Shown: positions 1 to 9,482, numbered from the stretch's first letter. The stretch: 64,000 bases of DNA from Fusarium oxysporum f. sp. lycopersici 4287 (GCF_000149955.1 NC_030991.1:4488998-4552997); one strand, 5' to 3'. Numbers and translations: made by a program. The notes: generated by a model not told the origin, from the sequence alone.

Positions 1-239
1 GTGCCCGTTGATTGATTGATATATAGTTTAGGGTAAGAGTGTCGGTGAGGATCGGTGAGATCGGTGACAATGGCAGGTGCTTGCATCGGATTGGCCAGTC
101 TGGAGGCCCCTGTCAGACAGATGCTGCCTCTGAATGGCTCGTTTAGCAGACCTGCCCTGCCTCAACAGCAGAGGATTGTTTACCTTGTTGTTTACCTTGT
201 TGTTTACTTTCCAGACAAGATGTAAAAATATCTGACTAC

Positions 240-1677
240 ATGCCTTCTAGCCATCAGTTTTCGGCCATGTCATTTTCCACTGCCGTGACAGATCCTCCCG
301 CCCTTTCTCAGCCGCAGCGACCGTCGGTCCACAGCAGCGATGCGCCTATTGACGACACGCCACCCCCACCATACGATGACGCATATGAAGGGCTTAATTG
401 GGGTCGCATACCTGGCTATATTCGACCAAACAACACATCAGATCGACGCGGCTGGTACTGGGAGCACGGCTTTGAGGTCCAGAAGGGGACAGATGAGAAG
501 AATCGTTTCTGGCTGTGCAAGAGCTGCCATCAAAAAAAGCCGCATAAGTCGTATTCATTCGCTTCCAGGGGTGTTGAGAACATCAAGAACCACATGCTCA
601 AATATCACCACCTTGATAAGGATGGTGAGCCGGCGGCAAAGCGGCCTAAGCACGCCTTTTTCGAGCCCGTTGGCCTTAACGCGAGCAATCTACGCGATCA
701 GCGGATTATGAATCACTACAACTCAGCCTTTGATCCGGATCAGTGGAAGAAGCGTCTTCTTCGCTGGGTTATCCGTGATAAAATTCCGTTCCACAAGCTC
801 GAAAGTGAATCTTTCCGAGATCTCTGCCAGTATGCCAACCCCCTAACGGCTTCAAATCACTGCCTCCCACACCATACGACAATGCGGGCATGGATAACTG
901 AAGAGTACACTACGCATAAAGGAATCATCACGGAGCTGCTACATGCAGCTCAGACGAAGATTCATGTGGCGTTTGACCTCTGGACAAGCAGATCTATGAA
1001 ATGCTTTGCAGGTAAATTATATATTACATGTCCTAGTCTCTGAGGTGTTTTATCCGTTTCAGAATGTGAGGATAGATCCACACGATAAGGTGCTAATATG
1101 CAATAGGGCTTGTCGTACATTTTATTGACGCCGACAACACCTTCCGTACATTCTTACTGGACCTACCCGAGCAGTCTACCGGCCACACCGGTATTGGGAT
1201 TGCAGAACGGGTAAAGGCGGTCCTTGCGGAGTTTGCAATCACTGAGGACCAGATTGGATACTTTGTTGCAGATAATGCGACGGAAAATGATACGTGTCTT
1301 GAGGACCTGTCTGCTGACTTCAGCTTCGATAAAGCCTGGCGCCGTCTTCGCTGTATGGGCCATGTGATCAACCTTGTCGCGCGGGCGGTTCTTTTTGGCA
1401 AGGATCCGGACGGCTTTGCAGAGGACACAGATGAGATTGCTAATGATCTTCTAAGGCAGATGAAGCAGTGGCGCAAGGCAGGTCCAGTTGGAAAGCTTCA
1501 CAATATCATGGTGTGGCTAAGAGGCTCTAGTGAGAGACTCAAAAAATTACACGCCCACCAGCGCGCCGTATATATCACTGCTAGCGATGCAGATGCGGAA
1601 AGGAAGCACACATATGATCCAGTTCTCGCCAACGATACCCGCTGGAACTCCAACAAGGCCGAGATAGAGCATGGACT
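240..1677 (+). CDS. hAT transposase (Restless-like), 3' end lost in assembly gap
   Basis: Two exons of a cut-and-paste DNA transposase. Exon 1 (240-1011) encodes a BED-type zinc finger (WLCKSCH... with a paired His near residue 125) and the start of the RNase H-like core ending FDLWTSR. The next frame resumes at 1107 with VVHFIDA, GYFVADNATEND (second catalytic Asp) and CMGHVINLVARAVLFGK, all standard hAT core motifs. A 95-bp intron 1012-1106 (GT...AG, branch-like GCTAAT near 1092) joins them in frame. The product continues to the N gap at 1678 and does not resume after it, so the C-terminal dimerisation domain is unseen. Short direct repeats (ATCGGTGA) at 50-70 may be subterminal transposase-binding repeats. 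The start at 240 is the first ATG; whether the copy is intact cannot be judged. Confidence 0.8.
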
Positions 1678-1818
1678 NNNNNNNNNNNNNNNNNNNNNNN
1701 NNNNNNNNNNNNNNNNNNNNNNNNNNNNNNNNNNNNNNNNNNNNNNNNNNNNNNNNNNNNNNNNNNNNNNNNNNNNNNNNNNNNNNNNNNNNNNNNNNNN
1801 NNNNNNNNNNNNNNNNNN
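1678..1818. other. Assembly gap (141 N)
   Basis: A run of N. The sequences on either side belong to unrelated genes (hAT transposase on the left, kinase-like protein on the right), so the gap probably hides an element boundary and its true length is unknown. Confidence 0.99.
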
Positions 1819-2595
1819 CGACCCAAGTGCCCGAACGTGGCACTTCACGGCAAGAGCTGTGCTCCCGCCGCCCGCGCACGTCATCCTGTCGATCACAAGG
1901 AGTGGCTTCGCCTACTCTGGATGCAGCTGAAACAGTCGCTCGACGACGGGATCAGGCCACTGGGGGAGGGTGGTGCGCGGGGTGTGCTTTTCCAAGTGAC
2001 CCTACTTGCGCATGGCTACACCTTTGTCAGCAAGGGCACGGTGCGGGCTTTCGTCAAAGATCTGGAGCACGAGGCTGCTGTCTACGAGCGTCTCAAACCA
2101 ATCCAAGGCGTCCACGTGCCTGTTTTCCTGGGTGCCATCGACCTCCGATCGATGAACAAGACTTACTACTATGACCACCGGGTCTACGTGGTGCACATGA
2201 CATTTCTGTCCTGGGGAGGCTGCAGCATCGACAGAGCACAGAGAATTGGCGACACGGACAGGCCGCTCGAGGACGAGGCCATTCGGTCCTTGAGAGCCAT
2301 GCATCGAGAGGGCGTGGTCCACAAAGATGTGCGACTTGCAAACATGTTATTCAATCCTGAGACCAACAGGGTTATGGTGATCGACTTTGAACGGGCTTTG
2401 CTCCTCAAGCCGCCTCGGCGTCCGTTGGCGCAGCTGGTGCCGAACAAGCGAGCGTGGAAGTCGGAGACGATGATGGATGCCAAGAAGGTGACTGGCGATT
2501 CAAGCAAGCGGAATCGGCCAAGTCAAAGCTTTTCAGAGGATATTTGGTTGGCAAAGACGGCGTTCTTGGAGTGGAATTGTCAGATATTAAGGTGA
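1819..2595 (+). CDS. Protein kinase-like fold gene, 5' in gap, 3' cut by LTR
   Basis: Open from the gap edge to a stop at 2593-2595. Recognisable kinase-like elements are the segment EHEAAVYERLKPIQG with a possible beta-3 Lys just upstream (FVKD), a catalytic loop VVHKDVRLANMLF (HxDxxxxN) and a metal-binding Asp in MVIDFERALLL, where DFG is replaced by DFE. Families of this kind, expanded in Fusarium, encode small atypical kinases with an N-terminal extension. The first residues after the gap (RPKCPNVALHG) are in frame, so the start lies in the gap. The last codons (from 2578) are LTR sequence: a Copia solo LTR has replaced the natural C-terminus. Substrate unknown. It may be a non-functional allele. 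Confidence 0.6.
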   Translation, partial: RPKCPNVALHGKSCAPAARARHPVDHKEWLRLLWMQLKQSLDDGIRPLGEGGARGVLFQVTLLAHGYTFVSKGTVRAFVKDLEHEAAVYERLKPIQGVHVPVFLGAIDLRSMNKTYYYDHRVYVVHMTFLSWGGCSIDRAQRIGDTDRPLEDEAIRSLRAMHREGVVHKDVRLANMLFNPETNRVMVIDFERALLLKPPRRPLAQLVPNKRAWKSETMMDAKKVTGDSSKRNRPSQSFSEDIWLAKTAFLEWNCQILR

Positions 2596-2783
2596 ATCGT
2601 GTATATTTCTTGATTCTGTCGCAATCGAAGGACTATTGAGACCTTATATCTTCGACTGGTTCCTTCTAGGACTTGAGTCCTAGAAAGTCCTTGATGAAAG
2701 TCCTATGATCAAAGTTTAGGACTTCAAACTTTAATCCTGAACCTTAATCCTGAAGTTGAGGGTGAACCCTCCAACATTCAACA
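2578..2783 (-). repeat. Solo LTR of the Copia element (copy 1)
   Basis: 206 bp starting TGTCAGATATTAAGG and ending CAACATTCAACA. It aligns without gaps to both LTRs of the full element at 35769-40963, with 8 differences by eye. No 5-bp target duplication flanks it (GGAAT left, ATTTA right), which suggests formation or later deletion by recombination between different copies. Confidence 0.93.
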
Positions 2784-2959
2784 ATTTAGTGGAGTGGATT
2801 GCAACTCTGGTTCAAACCACCCTTGAAGGGTCTTGAGTTCGTTGACAAAAGTAATTCCGAATCACCTGAGTAAGAGCTTTTAACAGGATTATTTTCTGGC
2901 GTCTAGTAGCTAACTAAATCTGTGTTCTAGGCGGAAAATCAAACCCGTAACTCAGCTCC

Positions 2960-3901
2960 TTACTGTACAGTAGCCTCCCACTGTAACTCGGCATCGATGG
3001 AATTTCTTTGCATATCGTCCGAGGGGTAGCCACATAATTCAATGGCGTTATGCTCATTGACACTGTAGGTTAGTCCCCATTCCGAAATCCCTGGCGCTGA
3101 CTTAACATATTGGCCATCCAACTTCAAATACATCCACTTGAGTGTTGTAAGCTGTCCCGTGCTGTAATTGTATGCCCATGTGTGGAATTTTGCGTTTTTG
3201 CCCTTGCCAGCTGATGGGAGCCACCGCTTAGGAGTACAGTACTCCTTAACGACTTTTTTGGTAGCGATCAAGATCTCGGTGAGCTTCTTCGCCTGTACAC
3301 ACGATGTATGAGATACCCTATTTCCCCATTTACTCCATCGTTCAGGTTCCTGCTTACAGACCTCCCATTTTGGGCAATATATTCCGTCCATTCTTGGCAC
3401 CTAGTAGGGTTTGAGTTAGTAACTAATAAGGCATCTTAAAAGATAGTTATTCCCCCTTACATTATTATCCGTGATGGGGTGCATTGTATAGCAGCAAGCG
3501 CAAGTGATCCGCCTGAACGTGCCTGCGCAAACCGAACCAGTTGAGCCAAACGTTTTAACATCGTTGTGCGTTTGAGTTCCCCATTTTGCGTTGCATGAAC
3601 TATCTTCATCTGAATCAACATAAAGACGTCCTCCCCTCGGGCAAGGTCCGTTAGGGTGTTCGTCGTCTTGACGCTTCTGTACTGCTGCTTCCGAGACTAG
3701 GGCCCGTTCCGTATGCTCTGTTCGCTCTACCGAGAGCTCGTCCACGACTTTGAGTAGCTCCTCTTCGTTGAAGGCCTGATCCCGATAAGTATTTTCGACG
3801 CTAGGAGGCTGATCAGACAAATCAGACACCTCTAACTCCCCTAAGCAATAGGAGAACCAGGAGAAAAGTAGTGGTAAAAGGATAAGATGAAACCGAGTCA
3901 T
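2960..3901 (-). CDS. Secreted cysteine-rich protein, candidate mimp-associated effector
   Basis: Two exons, 3901-3461 and 3400-2960, joined across a 60-bp intron (GTAAGG donor, TTACTAAC branch, CTAG acceptor) with phase kept, giving 293 aa. Residues 1-21 form a signal peptide (hydrophobic LILLPLLFSWF). Residues 22-75 are acidic and Cys-free, ending at a KR pair (76-77) typical of Kex2 pro-peptide cleavage. The mature part has 11 cysteines (e.g. 87, 103, 125, 134, 136, 137, 156, 162), including a CACC cluster, and many Trp. An orphan mimp end lies about 280 bp upstream of the ATG, the classic promoter context of SIX-type effectors. From memory SIX13 has about this length, but identity was not checked. 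No enzymatic motif is visible. Effector status is inferred from secretion, Cys content and the mimp. Confidence 0.75.
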
Positions 3902-4042
3902 AGTGGGCAGTATGTTATGTTATGTTATAGGGTAATTAATTCGTTGTACTGTCGATGATGAAGGATTCGAAACCTAAGATATGAGTAGGCCATATATCTC
4001 TATTTATCTTTCCCGATTCAACTATTCTATATACAATACCAT

Positions 4043-4180
4043 AGTATTTTACTTTCTTAATCTATACATTATAATTAAGTTACTTTACTAGGTAGTATTT
4101 TACTTTCTTAACCCGTATACTAAAATCAAGTTACTTTACTAGTTCGTATTTTCTTTTCTTAACTCATACATTATACCTAC
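4043..4180. repeat. 51-bp tandem repeat, about 2.7 copies
   Basis: Units begin at 4043, 4094 and 4145. Each contains a TATTTT-CTTTCTTAA core; the first two end with GTTACTTTACTAG. The array is AT-rich, abuts the mimp end at 4185 and sits in the presumed promoter of the secreted gene. It may be a subterminal region of the same transposon or a local tandem expansion. Confidence 0.85.
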
Positions 4181-4184
4181 AGAT

Positions 4185-4210
4185 GTATTCAAACTTATTG
4201 CACCCCACTG
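4185..4210. repeat. Orphan mimp terminal inverted repeat
   Basis: The sequence ending TTATTGCACCCCACTG followed by TA matches the published mimp end pattern TT[TA]TTGC[AC][CT]CCCACTG. No partner end (CAGTGGG..GCAATAA) is found within the preceding kilobase, so this is one end of a truncated mimp or impala copy. Confidence 0.85.
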
Positions 4211-4792
4211 TAGTACTCTGTATTAGCTTCCGTCTTTCATCTCTTTTGTCTTTTAGGACCCAGTTTATTGGATGGTTTTGTCAAATGGCTTACCTTTCTC
4301 TTAAATATCTAACCTTCCGCTGGAATTCGGCCGCAAAAGTTCCCGGCCGTGCCAGATGAACAGAGCCTCTTTCAGGAGGCCAATGACTTCCCCTACTGCC
4401 ATCCCAGTCACGCCAACTCAGATGTGCTCATGAGGGGCACATGGCAACTCGCATTGCACATCCTCCCGATCCACAGATCTTCGCTTGGCCTTTTCACTAG
4501 TCTCCATCAAATCCCGCGGAGGATTTTATGTTCTCAGGATTTCACAGTGCCTGATCACTGGGAAGCGAACTGAGAAGGCTGATTTCTCATGTCATCTTGG
4601 ATGACTCATCCAACTCATCTCCCGGACTCAGAATGGAAGGAGAGCGAGCTGTGAGGTTGTTGAACAATACATGCACACCCCTTGTCACTTATGTAACAGG
4701 TCAGTATAAATAAGGATAGTGTAGTAGGCGGTTGCCTACCTTCGGAAAGTTAGAGCTGTGGAGTGTATATAAAATGCAGAATAGTATGAGTA
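4211..4792. other. Intergenic, no gene recognised
   Basis: Only short unsupported ORFs. The right end (about 4690-4790) has promoter-like AT-rich text (TATAAATAAGG, GTGTATATAAAA) and runs straight into the solo LTR. Confidence 0.5.
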
Positions 4793-4998
4793 TGTCGGAT
4801 ATTAAGGTGAATTGTGTGTATTGCTTGATCCTTTCGCAATCGAAGGACCATTGAGACCTTATATCTTCAACTGGTTCCTTCTAGGACTTGAGTCCTAGAA
4901 AGTCCTAGATGAAAGTCCTACGATCTAAGTTTAGGGCGTCAAACTTTAATCCTGAACCTTAATCCTGAAGTTGAGGGTGAACCCTCCAACATTCAACA
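4793..4998 (-). repeat. Solo LTR of the Copia element (copy 2)
   Basis: 206 bp, same ends as the LTRs at 35769 and 40758 apart from an A-to-G at position 6, with 7 differences overall by eye. Flanks GAGTA and CATAT do not form a target duplication. It adjoins a hAT terminal fragment on its right. Confidence 0.93.
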
Positions 4999-5071
4999 CA
5001 TATGGGTTGCATTCCATATTCCATATTCCATAAGGCGCCGTATGGAGTATGGAGTATGGATAGAAAGCCTG
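4999..5071 (-). repeat. hAT end fragment, same family as the element at 62125
   Basis: Read on the minus strand it starts at 5071 with CAGGCTTTCTATCCATAC, identical to the first 18 bases of the hAT at 62125, followed by repeated CCATA/GGAATATGG motifs forming a palindrome around GGCGCC. The rest is lost at the LTR junction. It is inserted in LINE sequence, which resumes at 5072. Confidence 0.75.
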
Positions 5072-5474
5072 GAGATATCGAGGGGAAACGGGATCCGTCT
5101 AAGAGGAGAGACGAGCATCCAAGGGTCCTGGATGTCGTCGTCTGCAGTTCGTCGTTCCAGCGTGGCTCGTCGGAGTGTGTTAGCCTTGTCTATCTGAGAT
5201 TCGTAGACGACATCGTCAACCTGCAGTGGTGGCGGCTGGAAGGGCCCTGGGGACTTCAACCACCGAACGGCTTTGAAAACAGAGCTACTGTCGGAGAAGG
5301 TGTCGATGAGATTCCGCCAGTAGAGCCTTTTGGCTCGGCGGACTACGCGATGGAAGTCTCGTTTGGAGATTTGGGCTTCCTCGTTGAAGCCAAGAGGGTA
5401 GAGTCTTCTGATTGCACGAAAGGCAGCCGCGGCGCCGGCGCATTCTTCGGTCCACCAGGGAGCAGTTCGTGCAC
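5072..5474 (-). pseudogene. Tad-like LINE fragment (endonuclease to reverse transcriptase linker)
   Basis: The minus strand is open across the segment and encodes PWWTEECAGAAAAFRAIRR, later AKRLYWRNLID, FKAVRWLKSPGPFQPPPL and DPWMLVSPLRRIPFP. This is the characteristic stretch between the endonuclease and reverse transcriptase domains of Tad1-type fungal LINEs. It is cut on one side by the hAT fragment at 5071 and on the other by the hAT at 5475. No RT catalytic motif is present. Recognition is from family memory. Confidence 0.75.
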
Positions 5475-8445
5475 CAAGGTTCCGATCAACTACACCAACT
5501 ACACTTTTCGACCCAGAGTAGTGTAAATGTAAATTATGTAAGCAACTGTCCGGTGTAGTGGGTGTAGTGTGCTACACCAGCGCCTTTGGTGGATGTAGTT
5601 GACGGTTGGTTTGTCGTACACTTCGCTCACGTGACTTGCGCTCTTGATCATGGATGGTACTTGCCCAGCCTACTACCCCTCACTCTCTCCCTCATCGCCC
5701 TGAGCCCTCAGCCATGCCGTTGCTTGTTCTGCTAACTCGCCATCACTCATCCCAAGACCCTCATAAATCTGCTCTTCCTCGCGCCACGAGATCAACATCG
5801 GATCCAGTTCCTTGACGATCCCAGCCCTATACCATGACCGCGATACCTGACAGATGGAGATAATCTGGGCATCCAGAAGGCTTCGCGACGGCACCGCCAT
5901 TCTTCCGGCAGCTGAAAAGAGCCTCTCGCACTCTGCAGACATTGGCTGAATGGTCAAAAAGTCCAACGCCATCCGCGAAAGTCGAGGGTATTTCAACCTC
6001 CTTTCATGCCAGTACGTAATAGGATCGCGAACTCTCCTATCACTCACTTCGCGGCTACCTTGCCATGTCTCGTATTCATCACCTTTGACTGCTTCATCGT
6101 CTGAAGAGTCGTATCTTGCCGGCATATGACGACTGTTGGCCTCGAATGGGCTGAAGAACTTGCGTCTTTTTGCTGGACGTTGGTCGTCTGACTCGTCTGC
6201 TTGAGAGAGGATATCGGAATTCGCGTACTCGGTCCTCCAAACTCGGTAAACCATCTCCTTAGCCTTGTCGACCCATTCTGGATGGGTGTCCCAAGTGTGC
6301 TCGAAATACGCCCACTTGTATGCAGGATGGAGAGCAAGAGCGGTATAGTAGATGGGTGTTTCATCTAGAGCTGAATAATACTTTTCAAGCTTGTCCCAGG
6401 CGAGATTAATCCCGATCCTGAACTGTTCGGCGTCGGGAAAGCCTGCTGCAAGCAATTTGTATTGCTCTAGTTTCGAGAGGAGCTCTTCGAAACCTAGAAT
6501 CACATCCCATATGTTACCATATGAGCCCAGAAACCCTCGCCTTCTCTTTCTAACTTGTCCGTCACCCTCCAAAGTCCTCACTACATTCTCATAATGCGTC
6601 AATATCTCCTCCAGGCACTGGAGGGCTTCCCAGTCGCTGTCCGTTAGCTTGTTCTCCTCCTCGCAGATACGTGGCAGTTTTGCGGACTTCCTGACCTGAC
6701 CCGTCCTCTTCGACCTATTCTCATCTTCCCACTCCTGTTTGTACTTTACCACCAGTAAGATAAGATATGGCCGAATTTTGAGTGCCCTACGGATCATGTA
6801 CAGTTGGGAAAGCCAGCGGGTATTATTGTCTCGCACCACAGTAAGTGGCTTCCTCGATCGTTCCCTTAACGAACTGGCTTTGCTGATTGCATCTTGTTGA
6901 AGATCTCGCAGCAAGTACATCAATCTGTTGGACCGAAAGATGTCATAGACAAGGTTATGAAGCTTCCCAACGGGGCCTTTGCTCCTCCATGATTCCCAGT
7001 CTGCTTCCGGCAGGGCCGACGCGCCGGAGAGTTGCTCTTCGAAAGCGCTTGCGTTCTTGCCAAAAAGCAACGCCTTTGCTGACAAGTTGACCGTGTGACC
7101 GAAACAGCGGCCTCGGCGAGACGCACCAGTGAAGCCTAGTTCACGACCAATGGCCCCCATCGCTGTATCATTATTCTCTGCGTTGTCAAGCGTGAAATAT
7201 CCTATTTTCTCGGTAATCTGGTAGGCTGTCAAGATATCAAGGACTTGAGCTGCAATATTCGATCCACTGTGGCGTACGGAAACCTCGGGCACACCCAGCA
7301 CAATCTTACGGGGCTTGTTGTGCTCATCTCTGAAGAAGCAAGCGATTCCGTACAAGGTATGCCGGTTTCCCGACGTCCAGCCATCGAAAGAGATGTGAAT
7401 CAGGCCGGGAGATTGTCGAAGGACGTCGATAACGGTGTGGCGGTGTCGTTGATACTCAGTGATAATCCTGGTCCTGAGGGTATCTGCAGATAAGTGGCCA
7501 CCACGTATTGACACTGATGGACTAAGATAATCGAATATGGCTCGGAGATCCTCGTCTTCGACCGTGAGAAAGGAAAGATTACTCTTAACGATCCATTGCA
7601 TCACCATCCGTTGAAAATGGTCCCTGTCAAAGTTCTTGACGAAGGAGTTCGCCATGGCCTGCTCCCGCGGCTTTTCCGGATCGAGCGTCAAGGTATCAGC
7701 TATTGAGCGGTGCTGCTTCTCGACGCTTTCCGCTTTCAACTGCGTCGAAGACTTCGTCTTGCCCTCTGGCGCCCGAATATGATGTTCTTTGAACAGATGT
7801 TTGCTGGCATTTTGAAGACCAGTATGCGTGAAGTTCTTCGGCTGGGGGACTCGTTGGTGAATGCAGAGTTTGCATACCCATCTTCGCTCATGAGCCCGCT
7901 GGATATCATACCCGTAGTCCCAAGTCCAGGAGGAGGTGTCCTTTGCGCGCTCGGAGAAGAGCCAGCCGCGGAAATGACGAAACAGACGTTCTTCCTGTAG
8001 CTGTTGGGCATCAGCTAGTAACGTTGATGGTGAAAGAATTGGTGGAGAGGTCTCAACGACTTTGTCTTCTAAAGGATCGGTCATTACGGGAGGTGTGAAT
8101 GCGTCAAACAGATCGATGAAAATTTGGACCTGTACGGGAAATTACCCCAGGATATCCTCTATAACTACTGGGGGCCCGAAAATAAGTTAGGAAATACTAA
8201 AGTCTGTGTGGCCCTGCCCTCACAAAAGACAGTACCTCCTAACAGGGTGGATCCAGATGTCCAAAACTGGATACCCTGTCCCACTAAAAATCCACCGCTG
8301 CAAAAATCCACTACACCTACATCAACCAGGGTCGTCGATGTAGGGTAGTTGATCACGTCGAGGGTTCAGGTTGATTGATGTAAGTGTATGAGTAATACAC
8401 CAATCGATCAACCGGTGGGTTTCGGTGTAGTTGATCGGAACCTTG
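5475..8445 (-). mobile_element. hAT transposon with uninterrupted transposase, 2.97 kb
   Basis: Bounded by a perfect 22-bp terminal inverted repeat beginning CAAGGTTCCGATCAACTA (5475-5496 and, inverted, 8424-8445). Both subterminal zones carry repeated GTGTAGT / CTACACC words. The single gene is transcribed leftward. The flanking octamers TCGTGCAC and ATTTGAGG do not match, so no target duplication is seen. The left flank is LINE and the right flank is MULE sequence. Confidence 0.88.
5673..8084 (-). CDS. hAT transposase, full length
   Basis: 803 aa with no internal stop. It catalyses excision and reinsertion of its element in the nucleus. An N-terminal BED finger lies near residues 65-105 (RWVCKLC ... 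HLFKEHH). The RNase H-like core shows HISFDGWTSGNRHTLYGIAC with the first catalytic Asp, YFTLDNAENND with the second, then CFGHTVNLSAKALLFGK and DNNTRWLSQLYMI. A putative nuclear localisation segment is RPAKRRKFF. The C-terminal dimerisation region is YPRLSRMALDFLTIQPMSAECERLFSAAGR. The length fits a complete fungal hAT and the copy looks coding-competent. The start is the first ATG; no intron is needed. Confidence 0.93.
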   Translation of the reverse strand: MTDPLEDKVVETSPPILSPSTLLADAQQLQEERLFRHFRGWLFSERAKDTSSWTWDYGYDIQRAHERRWVCKLCIHQRVPQPKNFTHTGLQNASKHLFKEHHIRAPEGKTKSSTQLKAESVEKQHRSIADTLTLDPEKPREQAMANSFVKNFDRDHFQRMVMQWIVKSNLSFLTVEDEDLRAIFDYLSPSVSIRGGHLSADTLRTRIITEYQRHRHTVIDVLRQSPGLIHISFDGWTSGNRHTLYGIACFFRDEHNKPRKIVLGVPEVSVRHSGSNIAAQVLDILTAYQITEKIGYFTLDNAENNDTAMGAIGRELGFTGASRRGRCFGHTVNLSAKALLFGKNASAFEEQLSGASALPEADWESWRSKGPVGKLHNLVYDIFRSNRLMYLLRDLQQDAISKASSLRERSRKPLTVVRDNNTRWLSQLYMIRRALKIRPYLILLVVKYKQEWEDENRSKRTGQVRKSAKLPRICEEENKLTDSDWEALQCLEEILTHYENVVRTLEGDGQVRKRRRGFLGSYGNIWDVILGFEELLSKLEQYKLLAAGFPDAEQFRIGINLAWDKLEKYYSALDETPIYYTALALHPAYKWAYFEHTWDTHPEWVDKAKEMVYRVWRTEYANSDILSQADESDDQRPAKRRKFFSPFEANSRHMPARYDSSDDEAVKGDEYETWQGSREVSDRRVRDPITYWHERRLKYPRLSRMALDFLTIQPMSAECERLFSAAGRMAVPSRSLLDAQIISICQVSRSWYRAGIVKELDPMLISWREEEQIYEGLGMSDGELAEQATAWLRAQGDEGESEG

Positions 8446-8922
8446 ATTTGAGGTAATGCGTAAGAAGGATCCAATCTCCTTTGGCGCAATGCCGGCATTG
8501 GTGAGTTGATTGACTGTTATTTCCTCTTGGCGTCATAGCTGACGAAGTGTTGGATGTGCCACTTCACTGAAGCTTGGTTCATGATTGTGCTGACTGAATT
8601 GAGGTCCGGGACGATGCCTGAGACTCCATATGGTCTTACACAGGCTTTCCTTTGCTAATACAGAGAAGAGGCATCCTGTACGACGTGTTGTAGTTTGCCG
8701 ACGGTCTGAAAGGGAGGGAATACGCCCTGCTCCACGGTCACAGTTGAAGATAACGTGAGTTCTTCCATTGGCAGTCTTCGAAGATCTCTTGATCACAAAG
8801 GCATAACCTCGTGGCGCTGCCCAAGCATTAATTGCTGAACGTAGTTCCTCCCGTGAGCTGTAGTGGCCTTCAGGAGGAAGAGCATCATCAGGGAATTGAC
8901 GGTGAATGCCAATTGAGTCCAT
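8446..8922 (-). pseudogene. MULE transposase N-terminal fragment
   Basis: From ATG 8922 the frame encodes a FAR1/WRKY-GCM1-like DNA-binding module (YSSREELRSAINAWAAPRGY, VIFNCDRGAG, TTRRTGCLFSVLAKE, HNHEPSFSEVAHPTLRQL), as in Mutator-like transposases. A TGA at 8535-8533 interrupts it, but the same frame continues RQEEITVNQLTNAGIAPKEI up to 8446, where the hAT begins. The MULE catalytic domain is absent. It was dead before or after truncation by the hAT-associated rearrangement. Confidence 0.75.
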
Positions 8923-9018
8923 TATAGTAGAAGAAAAGCACGGCAAGTTGAATTGATGCTGCAGAAACTGTTGATCGTTGAATTGGGGTGCAAATTTACC
9001 CCTTTTCCATAAGGCCAC

Positions 9019-9464
9019 CTATGCCTCTTACATGACGGATATTATTCGCACGACCGGTGGTGCGAAGGTCACGTGATCTTAGGTGCACCATCGGTCGTGC
9101 AGGTATGGCTTCCCGAAATGGATTGACGAATTACGTAATCAAATCCCGGTGCCGATTAAGTTGAATTGATGTCATCACCAGCATCCCAACAATGAGTTGC
9201 CGAAATAGGTAACATTTACCAAGATTGGCAATTGGATAACCAGAATATGTAGTCGTGTAGCCCGGCCACGGTTCCTGCCAAACCTGTGCCGTAGTGAGTA
9301 CAGCGCTGACACAGCCCCTCTGAGATGCTTACAATTACGCTTAATACTGTGTAGTTATGCTCCTGTGGTGACCGCTGAGGGGCCTGTGTTGGCGAAAGGG
9401 ATGGTCCCTACCCCTTGGTCAATACCGTTTCACCGGTCCCGACTAGAATTGGGCATGGCAGATA
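9019..9464. other. Intergenic with a 16-bp inverted repeat
   Basis: No gene. Arms 9048-9063 (GCACGACCGGTGGTGC) and 9085-9100 (GCACCATCGGTCGTGC) are inverted complements with one mismatch and a 21-bp spacer that includes CACGTG. This could be the MULE terminus, a factor-binding site or chance. Confidence 0.6.
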
Positions 9465-9482
9465 GTGTCAACAGTGCTGAGA

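Noticed and set aside
2784..2830. AGTGGAGTGGATTGCAACTCTGGTTCAAACC as a diverged left partner of the mimp end, making the effector a transposon cargo
   Set aside because: It needs several gaps to align with the mimp end, and a 1.4-kb mimp with a gene inside would be without precedent known to me.
2966..2982. CAGTGGGAGGC on the minus strand, resembling a mimp end
   Set aside because: It lies inside the coding end of the secreted gene, lacks the GCAATAA continuation, and is in the wrong orientation to pair with the mimp end at 4185.
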